Below are positions 54,159 through 62,765 of a stretch of 64,000 nucleotides of DNA, one piece after another. Made by a program: the position numbers and the translations under genes. The number at the start of each line of letters is the position of its first letter. Within the stretch, counting starts at the first letter, position 1. The notes under the pieces were generated by a model. The model did not search any database. It had not been told where the DNA came from and saw nothing but the letters and a program-made list of their open reading frames with translations. Source of the DNA: JAZKID01 sp965247525 (GTDB lineage: Bacteria; Pseudomonadota; Alphaproteobacteria; Rhizobiales; UBA4765); assembly GCA_965247525.1 (NCBI GenBank), contig OZ252015.1:124001-188000 (forward strand). Reading direction: 5' to 3'.

Positions 54159-55708
54159 AACATAACACTGTTGTTCTCATCGTTGATTTTGGCAGCCAGG
54201 TAACACAGCTGATTGCGCGGCGTGTGCGCGAGGCTGGTGTGTACTGCGAAGTTATTCCTTTTAACAAAGCGGGCGAGGCTTTCACCAAGCTGGTGCCCAA
54301 AGCGGTCATATTGTCAGGCGGGCCTGCCTCGGTCATCAAAAATGATACGCCGCGCATCCCTGAAAATATCCTGAACTCGGGCCTGCCGATTTTAGGCATT
54401 TGTTACGGCCAGCAGGCGCTTGCCGAGCAGCTTGGCGGCAAGGTCAACAAAGGCGCTGTGCGCGAATTTGGCCGTGCCAACCTTACCATTACAGCCGAAT
54501 GCCCGCTGTTTGAGGGTTTGTGGGACAAAGCCGGGTCATATCCGGTCTGGATGAGCCACGGCGACAAGGTCACCGAGCTCCCGAAGGGTTTTAGCGTCTT
54601 TGCAACCTCCACCAATGCGCCGCTCGCGGTCATTGGCGATCCGGCGCGCAAAATCTACGGTGTTCAGTTTCATCCTGAAGTGGTGCATACGCCGGACGGC
54701 GCTAGGCTTATCGGCAATTTTATTACGAAAATTGCCGGCTTAGAGGGCGATTGGACAATGTCGGAGTTTCGACAAGGGGCAATCGACGACATACGCCGCA
54801 AAGTTGGTTCGGAGCGTGTGATTTGCGGACTGTCAGGCGGCGTCGATTCCTCGGTGGCCGCCATTTTGATTCATGAAGCAATCGGCGATCAGCTGACTTG
54901 CGTTTTTGTCGACCACGGCCTGATGCGTGAGGGCGAAGCCGATCAGGTCGTCAGCCTGTTTCGCAACCATTACAACATTCCGCTGATCCATGTTGAGGCC
55001 CAGGACATGTTCCTGACCGCGCTCAAAGGCGTCGAAGACCCAGAGCAAAAGCGCAAAACCATAGGCCGGCTGTTTATCGAGGTTTTTGATGAAGAGGCCA
55101 AAAAGATCGAAAATGTCGGCTTTTTGGCGCAAGGAACGCTCTATCCAGACGTTATTGAAAGCGTTTCGTTTACGGGTGGTCCTTCGGTCACCATCAAATC
55201 CCACCACAATGTCGGCGGGCTGCCGGAACACATGAAGCTGAAACTTGTGGAGCCACTGCGCGAGCTTTTCAAAGACGAGGTGCGGGTTTTGGGGCGCACG
55301 CTTGGCCTTCCGGAAAGCTTTGTTGGCCGTCACCCGTTTCCGGGGCCGGGTCTGGCCATTCGTTGCCCGGGTGAAGTGACAAAGGACAAGCTGGATATTC
55401 TTCGCAAGGCGGATACCATCTACCTGCAGGAAATTCGACGTGCCGGATTGTATGACACGATATGGCAGGCCTTTGCCGTGCTGCTACCCGTGCGCACCGT
55501 TGGTGTCATGGGAGATGAGCGCACATATGAGTTTGTCTGCGCGCTGCGCGCTGTCACTTCGGTTGACGGAATGACCGCTGATTTTTATCCCTATGACATG
55601 AAATTCCTTGCCGACGTTTCGACGCGGATTATCAATGAGGTTCAGGGTATTAACAGGGTTTGCTACGATATAACATCAAAGCCTCCCGGCACGATTGAAT
55701 GGGAATGA
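54155..55708 (+). CDS. guaA: GMP synthase (glutamine-hydrolysing)
   Basis: GuaA converts XMP to GMP with glutamine and ATP. The 517 residues have the class I amidotransferase with GICYGQQ (catalytic Cys) and VQFHPEVVHT, the ATP pyrophosphatase P-loop GLSGGVDSSVAA, and the C-terminal dimer domain ending KPPGTIEWE. It is complete and typical. It follows guaB and the RNA methyltransferase in one coupled unit. Confidence 0.97.
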   Translation: MKHNTVVLIVDFGSQVTQLIARRVREAGVYCEVIPFNKAGEAFTKLVPKAVILSGGPASVIKNDTPRIPENILNSGLPILGICYGQQALAEQLGGKVNKGAVREFGRANLTITAECPLFEGLWDKAGSYPVWMSHGDKVTELPKGFSVFATSTNAPLAVIGDPARKIYGVQFHPEVVHTPDGARLIGNFITKIAGLEGDWTMSEFRQGAIDDIRRKVGSERVICGLSGGVDSSVAAILIHEAIGDQLTCVFVDHGLMREGEADQVVSLFRNHYNIPLIHVEAQDMFLTALKGVEDPEQKRKTIGRLFIEVFDEEAKKIENVGFLAQGTLYPDVIESVSFTGGPSVTIKSHHNVGGLPEHMKLKLVEPLRELFKDEVRVLGRTLGLPESFVGRHPFPGPGLAIRCPGEVTKDKLDILRKADTIYLQEIRRAGLYDTIWQAFAVLLPVRTVGVMGDERTYEFVCALRAVTSVDGMTADFYPYDMKFLADVSTRIINEVQGINRVCYDITSKPPGTIEWE

Positions 55709-55709
55709 C

Positions 55710-56282
55710 ATGCTGGTTCTAGTCGCAGGCCTGATCATTTTTTTTGCGGTTCATGTTTTTATCGTCAGAAAAAACTTTAAAAGCCGCAGCGAGCTGAGTG
55801 CTCGAGACAAGCGCATCCGTCTTGTGCATGGGCTGGTGTCACTGCTCGGGTTCGTCCTGATCGTGTACGGCTTCCATCTTTACAGGCTCAACGGTTACAC
55901 GCCGCTTTGGCAGCCGCCTTTGGCACTCAAGCATTTGGCGCTTTTGCTAAATTTGCCGGTTTTTATTCTGATTTCGGCTGCTTTTTTTCGTGGCTGGATC
56001 AAATACCGGCTGAAATACCCGATGTTGGTTGCCATCAAATTATGGGCTCTTGCACATTTGTGCGCCAATGGCGACCTTGGAGCACTGGTTCTGTTTGGCA
56101 GCTTTCTGGCATGGGCGGTTGTGCTGCGCATACTTGCCAAGAAACGCAATGCGCCTCTGCCACCGCTTGATCGCACGGTCGCCATCCGCAATGACATGCT
56201 GTCAATTTTGATAGGTCTTTCGATTTACATTACCATGCTTCACGGCCTTCATCTCGCCTTGATCGGCGTCAGCCCCTATTGA
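55710..56282 (+). CDS. NnrU-family membrane protein
   Basis: 190 residues with about five to six membrane segments. The LWQPPLALKHLALLLNLPVF, LKYPMLVAIKLWALAHLCANGD and LVLFGSFLAWAV stretches match the NnrU family, known from denitrification loci and related to plant zeta-carotene isomerase. No denitrification genes are here, so the role is open. Start ATG 55710 follows the guaA stop by one base, with GGGA upstream. Confidence 0.8.
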   Translation: MLVLVAGLIIFFAVHVFIVRKNFKSRSELSARDKRIRLVHGLVSLLGFVLIVYGFHLYRLNGYTPLWQPPLALKHLALLLNLPVFILISAAFFRGWIKYRLKYPMLVAIKLWALAHLCANGDLGALVLFGSFLAWAVVLRILAKKRNAPLPPLDRTVAIRNDMLSILIGLSIYITMLHGLHLALIGVSPY

Positions 56283-56349
56283 TTGCATAAGCGCCAACAA
56301 CGCTTTATGAGCTAGAGTTCACTTAAAACGGCACGAACGGAAAACACCT

Positions 56350-57117
56350 ATGTCCGACCTGATTTTTAAAGAAGTCGACGAAGATCTGCGCCGCGATCGC
56401 GCGGCTGCGTTCTGGAAACGCTATGGAACTGTCATTGCCGTTGCCGCCATTGTTCTCGCCGGTGTTTTTGCAGGCTGGCGCAGCTACCAGAAATGGCAGG
56501 ACACGCAGCGCGCTTCTGCCGGTGATCGTCTGTTTGCCGTTATCGAGCGAAGCGATGTTGCGCCATCTGCCGATATTTCGAAAGACCTTGCCGCTTTATC
56601 CGGCAATGGTTCGGCAGGAACAGCCACGCTTGCAAAATTTCGTCTGGCGGCAGATCAGGCACGGCTCGGCCAGCCGAAAGAGGCGCTTGGATCTTTTGAC
56701 ACGCTTGCCAATGACAGCGCGATTTTAGCACCTCTTCGCGATATGGCACGCCTGCGTTCTGGCTTTTTGGCGCTGCAAATTGAAGATTATAATGGTGTTG
56801 AAAGCCGTATTCAGGCGCTAGCGGCACCAGACAACAGCTACCGCCACAGTGCGCGTGAACTTCTCGGTCTTGCCTCCTACAAAAAAGGCAATCTTGCCGC
56901 TTCGGCGCGCTATTTTGAGCAGCTTGTCACCGACCAGTCAGTTCCGGCCGGTGCGCGCTCGCGTGGCCAGATGATGATTGCGCTTCTTGCCGCTGATGGA
57001 ATGACACTTGAAAAAGCAAGGCTGAGCCAGACATCGGACGACAAGCCAACGGCCTCAGTTCCGGCCGCGCCTATGCAGGCCGCGCCCACACCGCCTGCTG
57101 CACCGCAGTCCAAATAG
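56350..57117 (+). CDS. YfgM-like tetratricopeptide membrane protein
   Basis: 255 residues: a short cytosolic N-terminus, one membrane segment (GTVIAVAAIVLAGVFAGW), then a periplasmic helical repeat domain of the TPR_21 type and a Pro/Ala-rich tail. YfgM works with PpiD at the translocon. The gene order YfgM-bamB-der is shared with many proteobacteria and supports the call. bamB follows after two bases. Confidence 0.88.
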   Translation: MSDLIFKEVDEDLRRDRAAAFWKRYGTVIAVAAIVLAGVFAGWRSYQKWQDTQRASAGDRLFAVIERSDVAPSADISKDLAALSGNGSAGTATLAKFRLAADQARLGQPKEALGSFDTLANDSAILAPLRDMARLRSGFLALQIEDYNGVESRIQALAAPDNSYRHSARELLGLASYKKGNLAASARYFEQLVTDQSVPAGARSRGQMMIALLAADGMTLEKARLSQTSDDKPTASVPAAPMQAAPTPPAAPQSK

Positions 57118-57119
57118 GC

Positions 57120-58445
57120 ATGACTGCCGCCTTAAAATGCACTTGCCTGATAGCGGCAGGACTTTTGACGGGCATTTGCCCCTCCAATGCGTTGGCGCAG
57201 GAGGATTTTCTCAATGCCATTAATCCTTTTGCCAAGCATGAAGCGCCTTTGCCCGGTGTGCGTCGTCCCGCGCTTGAACAAGATGAGGCGCTGCGCGCGC
57301 CGGATGCGTCGCATATTCAGCCGGTTGCGGTGCCGCCACCTGTGCCCATCGCCGACTGGCTTAATCCCGGCGGTCCCGCGACCAATGCGCCGCCGAATGT
57401 CGCTATCGCATCAGGAACGCAGACAGCATGGAGCATTTCGGGCGCTTCAGCTTCGGAGCGCATTTCCTCTTCACCATTGATCGCTGGCGGTAAAGTTCTC
57501 ATCTACAGTCCGCGCCGCGTCACTGCCTTCGATTTGACCAGCGGCCTTCGCGTCTGGTCGGCAGCGCTTGCCAAGGGCGAAGGTGCAAGCGCACCGGGCG
57601 GCGGTATCGCCAGCGACGGTTTAAATGTCTACGCGATTAGCAGCTTGCGCCTTCTAATGGCGCTCGACCTTGCAACAGGGCGCGTGCTCTGGAGCAAAGA
57701 CCTAGCAGAGCCACCACGCAGCGCGCCCACCGTCGATGACGGGCGCATCATTTCGGTCAGCACAGGCGGCGTTGTCAGCGCTTATTCCTCACTCGATGGC
57801 AAAGAGCTGTGGCGTTACACCGGTTTAGCCGGCTTAGGTGGATTGGCGGCAGCAACTTCGCCGGCTATTCGCGGCAAACTTGTTGTTGTCCCTTTCGCCT
57901 CGGGTGAACTGTTTGGCATCAATGCTGAAACGGGCGCGCCATTGTGGTCAGGCTCTCTGATCAATCCCAACGAAGTTTCCGGCGTGTCTGTTTTGTCAGA
58001 TGTGGCGGCACGGCCGGTCATGAATGGTAAAACGGTTTATGCGGGAAGCCTCTCTGGACGCTTCGTTGCCGTTGATATCGAAACCGGGCGCAAGTTGTGG
58101 GAAAAAAACATACCGACCGCAAGCACGCCCGTCGTCGCTGGAAATGGCGTCTTTGTTCTGACGTTGAGCGGCGAAATCTATGCGCTTGATACAGCAACAG
58201 GGGCGGTACGTTTTGCCGTCAGCCTGCCAAAAGACAAAGGCCGCACGGTGTGGATGGGGCCTGTTCTTGCAGGCAATACGCTTTGGCTGGGTTCAAGCAC
58301 AGGCAAACTTGCAGGCGTTGATGCCTCGACAGGGCTTGGCATTGCTCAAAAAGACCTTAAACAAGGGGTAGCCCTTTCACCGATTGCCGCTGGTGGCAAG
58401 ATTATCGTCGCAACGCAAAGCGGCGGATTGATTGCATTACAATAA
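57120..58445 (+). CDS. bamB: Outer-membrane assembly factor BamB-like
   Basis: 441 residues. PQQ-type beta-propeller repeats (GKVLIYSPRRVTAFDLTSG, LMALDLATGRVLWSKDL, GRFVAVDIETGRKLWEKNI, GEIYALDTATGAVRF) build an eight-bladed propeller like BamB of the BAM complex. The signal region lacks a good lipobox; ALA/Q looks like an ordinary cleavage site, so it may be soluble instead of lipid-anchored. A Pro/Asp-rich linker follows the signal. The stop overlaps der. Confidence 0.88.
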   Translation: MTAALKCTCLIAAGLLTGICPSNALAQEDFLNAINPFAKHEAPLPGVRRPALEQDEALRAPDASHIQPVAVPPPVPIADWLNPGGPATNAPPNVAIASGTQTAWSISGASASERISSSPLIAGGKVLIYSPRRVTAFDLTSGLRVWSAALAKGEGASAPGGGIASDGLNVYAISSLRLLMALDLATGRVLWSKDLAEPPRSAPTVDDGRIISVSTGGVVSAYSSLDGKELWRYTGLAGLGGLAAATSPAIRGKLVVVPFASGELFGINAETGAPLWSGSLINPNEVSGVSVLSDVAARPVMNGKTVYAGSLSGRFVAVDIETGRKLWEKNIPTASTPVVAGNGVFVLTLSGEIYALDTATGAVRFAVSLPKDKGRTVWMGPVLAGNTLWLGSSTGKLAGVDASTGLGIAQKDLKQGVALSPIAAGGKIIVATQSGGLIALQ

Positions 58446-59812
58446 TGACTTTTACAGCAGCCATTGTCGGACGCCCGAATGTCGGCAAGTCCACGCTTTT
58501 TAATCGCCTTGTTGGCAAAAAACTGGCGCTGGTCGATGACCAGCCCGGCGTCACGCGCGACCGGCGCGAAGGCGACGCTGATCTTGGCGGTCTCAAGTTC
58601 CGCATTGTCGATACGGCCGGTTTTGAAGACGCGACGAAAGAAAGCCTTGCGGGGCGCATGCGTGCGCAAACGGAAGAGGCCGTGCGCAATGCCGACGTGG
58701 TGCTTTTTACCATTGATGCCCGTGCGGGCCTGACACCGTTAGACGAAAAATTTGCAGCCGTTCTGCGCAGGTTTAACAAACCTGTTGTGCTGCTTGCCAA
58801 TAAAACGGAAGGCAAAGTCGGGCGTGACAACGCGTTCGACGCCTATGCGCTTGGGCTTGGCGATCCCGTCATGATCTCGGCCGAGCATGGCGAGGGTCTT
58901 ACCAGCCTGTATCAGGCATTGGTTGAGCATTTTCCCGAAGCTGCCGAAGATACGGTCTTTGCCGATGAACCTGACGTTGAAGACGGCGGGCCGTTGCGAA
59001 TGGCCATTATCGGCAGACCAAATGCCGGCAAATCGACACTCATCAATCACTTGATCGGCGAAGACAGATTACTGACAGGCCCGGAAGCAGGCATCACCCG
59101 CGATGCAATTACGATTGAATGGAAATGGCAGGACAAACCCGTCAAACTTTTTGATACGGCAGGTATTCGCCGCCGCGCCCGCGTGCAGGACAAGCTTGAA
59201 AAGCTTGCCGTTTCAGATGGTCTGCGCGCAATCCGGTTTGCGCATGTGGTTGTCCTGCTCACCGATGTTGAGAGCCCGCTGGACAAACAGGACCTTCAAC
59301 TTGCCGATATGGTTGTGCAGGAAGGTCGCGTTCTTATTCTTGGTGTCAATAAATGGGACATGATTGAAAACGGTCCGGCGCGCCGCAAGGCCATTGAAGA
59401 AGCGACCACGCGGCTATTGCCTCAGATCAAGGATTTGCAGATCGTCACATTGTCAGGGATTACCGGGCAGGGCGTCGAGCGTATGATGAAAACGGCGTTT
59501 GAACTTTACAATGTGTGGTCGCGCCGCGTCTCGACATCGCAGCTCAACAAATGGTTCGAAGGTGCAAGCTCAAAAAACCCGCCACCAGCTGTCTCAGGCC
59601 GTCGTTTAAAATTAAATTATGTAACGCAGGTGGCACAGCGCCCGCCAAGCTTTGCCTGTTTTGGAACACGCGTGTCCGAAGTGCCGGAAAGCTATCGCAG
59701 ATATCTGGTGAACTCGTTGTCGGAAGCCTTTGATATGAAAAGCATTCCGATCCGCTTTTTTCTACGCGGTAAGAAAAATCCGTTCGAGGGACGGGCGCGG
59801 AAGATTAGGTAA
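58445..59812 (+). CDS. der: Ribosome-assembly GTPase Der (EngA)
   Basis: Der is a double GTPase for 50S subunit maturation. The 455 residues have G1 motifs GRPNVGKST and GRPNAGKST, G3 DTAGFE and DTAGIR, G4 NKTE and NKWD, and a C-terminal KH-like domain ending in the usual basic tail. NKTE replaces NKxD at G4 in the first domain, as in some Der proteins. The start overlaps the bamB stop (TAATG). Confidence 0.96.
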   Translation: MTFTAAIVGRPNVGKSTLFNRLVGKKLALVDDQPGVTRDRREGDADLGGLKFRIVDTAGFEDATKESLAGRMRAQTEEAVRNADVVLFTIDARAGLTPLDEKFAAVLRRFNKPVVLLANKTEGKVGRDNAFDAYALGLGDPVMISAEHGEGLTSLYQALVEHFPEAAEDTVFADEPDVEDGGPLRMAIIGRPNAGKSTLINHLIGEDRLLTGPEAGITRDAITIEWKWQDKPVKLFDTAGIRRRARVQDKLEKLAVSDGLRAIRFAHVVVLLTDVESPLDKQDLQLADMVVQEGRVLILGVNKWDMIENGPARRKAIEEATTRLLPQIKDLQIVTLSGITGQGVERMMKTAFELYNVWSRRVSTSQLNKWFEGASSKNPPPAVSGRRLKLNYVTQVAQRPPSFACFGTRVSEVPESYRRYLVNSLSEAFDMKSIPIRFFLRGKKNPFEGRARKIR

Positions 59813-59840
59813 TTTGTTTGTCTAGTAAAACAATTGCGCA

Positions 59841-60533
59841 TTATGCGTGGCGTGTGCGTAGTTCTCTTTCTGCCAACGTAAGCAAATACGGCATCAGCAA
59901 CTGCTCGCTCGGCTTTTTTTCACCGTCTGTGCCCGGAAAGACCTGGCGGCGAAGGCTTGTGTCAGTTGGGCCGGGATCGATGATCTCCACCATGATGTTT
60001 GTGTGTGCCATTTCAGCAGCATAACTTTTGGCCAGAGCCTCAAGGCCAGCTTTAGACGCCGCATAAGCAGAATAAAAAGCGCTTGGGTTTTGCGCTTGCG
60101 CGTCTGAGATCACGAAAACACCGGCGGAGCCCGCGGCGCGAAGAAGTGGGCCCATCGCGCGCAGAAGTCTCCAGTTGGCTGTGAGATTGGTGGCAATGAT
60201 TTTGTCGAAGTCTTTCGGGCGTAAATGACCCAGAGGCATCAACGCGTGGATGGCGCCCGCATTGGCGAGCAAGATGTCCAGTCTGCCATAGCGTTCGAAC
60301 AGTGCAGCCCCAAGCCGGTCGAGTGCGTCATAATCGGTTACATCAACAGGAACGAGCGTGGCATGTGCGTTGGTGGCTTTGAATATTTCATCGTCAAGAT
60401 CCTGCAGTCCGCCCGTGGTGCGCGCCAATGCAACAATATGAGCGCCCGCTTTTGCAAGGCCAAGCGCGGCAGAATAGCCGATACCGCGTGAAGCGCCCGT
60501 GACAAGGGCAATTTTACCAGTCAGATCAATCAT
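59841..60533 (-). CDS. Short-chain dehydrogenase/reductase
   Basis: 230 residues from ATG 60533; an upstream extension to 60653 lies inside purF. Nucleotide motif TGASRGIG, LLANAGAIH, and the active-site YxxxK in AFYSAYAASKAG place it in the classical SDR family. The N-terminus is compact (MIDLTGKIALVTGASRG). Substrate unknown. It is next to purF on the same strand, as in related genomes. Confidence 0.88.
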   Translation of the reverse strand: MIDLTGKIALVTGASRGIGYSAALGLAKAGAHIVALARTTGGLQDLDDEIFKATNAHATLVPVDVTDYDALDRLGAALFERYGRLDILLANAGAIHALMPLGHLRPKDFDKIIATNLTANWRLLRAMGPLLRAAGSAGVFVISDAQAQNPSAFYSAYAASKAGLEALAKSYAAEMAHTNIMVEIIDPGPTDTSLRRQVFPGTDGEKKPSEQLLMPYLLTLAERELRTRHA

Positions 60534-60550
60534 AATTTTTAGCCGGCAAA

Positions 60551-62032
60551 TTAGCCGGCTTCTCCTACCAAAGCGAGGCGGCGCGCTTCTCGTGTGCCGT
60601 TTCTGTCGGCGCCCGCATCGCGCAGCGGGGTTGGGTAATCGCCCGTAAAACAATGGTCTGTATATTGCGGCGAGGCGGTATTGCGACCTTGCTCGCCCAT
60701 TGCCCGGTACAGGCCATCGATCGATAAAAAGCCGAGGCTGTCGGCATTAATGAAGCGGCGCATTTCTTCCATCGTATGCGTCGCGGCAAGAAGCTTGTCG
60801 CGGTCCGGCGTATCGATCCCGTAAAAATCGGGATGCATGATCGGCGGCGCGGCCAGCCGCAAATGCACTTCTGCAGCACCGGCCTCGCGCATCATCTGAA
60901 CAATTTTCACCGATGTCGTGCCGCGCACAAGGCTGTCGTCGATCAGGACCACCCGTTTGCCTTCAACCTGCGAACGATTGGCCGAGTGTTTTAATTTTAC
61001 GCCAAGCTGGCGGATCTGCTGGGTTGGCTCGATGAATGTACGGCCAATATAATGGTTGCGGATGATCCCCAATTCAAATGGGATACCGCTTTCCTGCGCG
61101 TAGCCGATTGCGGCAGGAACGCCTGAATCTGGAACAGGAACAATGACATCGGCGTCTGTCTTCATCTCGCGCGCGAGCTCTCGCCCGAGCGCTTTGCGCA
61201 CTTCGTAGATGCTTTTTCCACCAACCACGGAGTCTGGCCGTGCGAAATAGACATATTCAAAAATGTCGGGTCTGAGTGGTTGTGCTTTGAACGGCTTTAG
61301 AGATTGCATTGCGCCGCTTTCATTGAAAACGACAATTTCTCCGTTTTCGATTTCACGGACAAATTTTGCGCCAATCATGTCGAGCGCGCATGTCTCTGAT
61401 GCCAGCACCGGCGCGCCGTTCAGATCACCAAGAACGAGCGGGCGAATGCCATAGGGGTCCCGTGCACCGATCAGCTTTTTGTTGGTGAGGCCGATCAGTG
61501 CATAGGCGCCTTCAATTTTTGCCAGCGCATCGGTCAGCTTGTCGAGAAAACGCTTTTGTGTTGAGCGGGCGACGAGATGCAGAATGACCTCCGTGTCGGA
61601 TGAGGACTGCATGATGGCGCCGTCCGCAATCAGTTCACGGCGTAATGTCAGGGCATTGGTGAGATTGCCATTATGGCAGACGCCAAACCCGCCTGAATTC
61701 AACTCGGCAAACATGGGCTGCACATTGCGCAGGCTGGTTTCGCCTGTTGTTGAATAGCGGTTGTGGCCGATGGCGCTATGCCCTTGCAGCCGTTCAATAA
61801 CAGAGGCTTTGGAGAAATTATCGCCGACAAGGCCAAGCCGCCGTTCGGCATGAAATCCGCCGTGGCCATCATAAGCAAGAATACCGGCGGCTTCCTGTCC
61901 CCTGTGCTGAAGGGCGTGAAGACCCAGCGCAGTCAGTGCCGCAGCATCAGGATGGCGCGCTATGCCGAAGACGCCGCATTCTTCATGGCAGCGATCACTT
62001 TCAAGAAAGCGCCTGTAGTCGGTATCGCTCAT
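60551..62032 (-). CDS. purF: Amidophosphoribosyltransferase
   Basis: PurF makes phosphoribosylamine, the first purine step. The 493 residues have a short propeptide with nucleophile Cys19 in EECGVFGI, GHNRYSTTG, the PRPP loop VVLIDDSLVRGTTS, and the C-terminal CFTGDYPTPL. Two positions that hold Fe-S cysteines in the Bacillus enzyme are replaced here (HPDFYGID has Asp, QYTDHCF has Thr), while SETCALDM and CFTG remain, so a 4Fe-4S cluster is unlikely. The stop is followed closely by the SDR; the start overlaps cvpA. Confidence 0.95.
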   Translation of the reverse strand: MSDTDYRRFLESDRCHEECGVFGIARHPDAAALTALGLHALQHRGQEAAGILAYDGHGGFHAERRLGLVGDNFSKASVIERLQGHSAIGHNRYSTTGETSLRNVQPMFAELNSGGFGVCHNGNLTNALTLRRELIADGAIMQSSSDTEVILHLVARSTQKRFLDKLTDALAKIEGAYALIGLTNKKLIGARDPYGIRPLVLGDLNGAPVLASETCALDMIGAKFVREIENGEIVVFNESGAMQSLKPFKAQPLRPDIFEYVYFARPDSVVGGKSIYEVRKALGRELAREMKTDADVIVPVPDSGVPAAIGYAQESGIPFELGIIRNHYIGRTFIEPTQQIRQLGVKLKHSANRSQVEGKRVVLIDDSLVRGTTSVKIVQMMREAGAAEVHLRLAAPPIMHPDFYGIDTPDRDKLLAATHTMEEMRRFINADSLGFLSIDGLYRAMGEQGRNTASPQYTDHCFTGDYPTPLRDAGADRNGTREARRLALVGEAG

Positions 62033-62685
62033 TCCGATGGCGGAGGATCGGCAAGATCGTCCATCTGCTCCTGATCGTCGGTTGAATAGCCTGCAGGCGG
62101 TTTGGCCGGCGCGCCGGGCACGGTTGGTGTTTCAGGCTCAACAGCATCTGTCGGTTCGGCCTGTTGTTTACGTTTGTTTTTGATCTGGTTGATTGTTTCT
62201 TCGGGATCTGTCGGAAGCTGGGCAAGGATCCAGTTGCCGGTCATGCGAAGGACAGGCAGCGCGCGCGCCTGGCGCACCCATGGCGGCTGTTTTTCTTCCT
62301 GAACCAGCCAGTTAAAGAACAGCCAGCCGATGACAACAATGACAAGACCGCGAAACAGGCCAAACAGAAAACCGGCCGAGCGGTCCAGCGCGCCAACGCG
62401 GCTGTCGAGAATGGCGTCAGAAATGCGCGCTGTAATCAGGCTGACGACAAGAAGCGTAATGAGAAATGCGCCAATCACCAGAATGGCGTCACCAATCAAT
62501 GGCTGTGTAAACTGGGCTTGAAGAACAGGGCGAAGGCCGCTGTTGTAAGCAAGCAAGGCGGCGACTGCTGCCGCACCCCAGGATGCAATTGAAAGAACCT
62601 CGCGGGTGAAACCGCGCATCAGCGCCAGAAACGCCGAAATGAGCATGATGACGATAAGAATAACGTCGAGAAGTGTAATCAGCAT
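62029..62685 (-). CDS. cvpA: CvpA family membrane protein
   Basis: 218 residues with four membrane segments in the first 170 (LDVILIVIMLISAFLALM, SWGAAAVAALLAY, LVIGAFLITLLVVSLI, VIVVIGWLFF) and a Pro/Asp-rich cytosolic tail ending DDLADPPPSE. CvpA is linked to colicin V export and biofilm phenotypes and commonly precedes purF. It is coupled to purF by ATGA. Confidence 0.92.
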   Translation of the reverse strand: MLITLLDVILIVIMLISAFLALMRGFTREVLSIASWGAAAVAALLAYNSGLRPVLQAQFTQPLIGDAILVIGAFLITLLVVSLITARISDAILDSRVGALDRSAGFLFGLFRGLVIVVIGWLFFNWLVQEEKQPPWVRQARALPVLRMTGNWILAQLPTDPEETINQIKNKRKQQAEPTDAVEPETPTVPGAPAKPPAGYSTDDQEQMDDLADPPPSE

Positions 62686-62765
62686 TGAAATCCAGCATCC
62701 TCCGCCGAAGCGGTACTAAAAGAACTCGTGTTGCTTATATCAAAAAATTGCCGCGCGACAAATCA

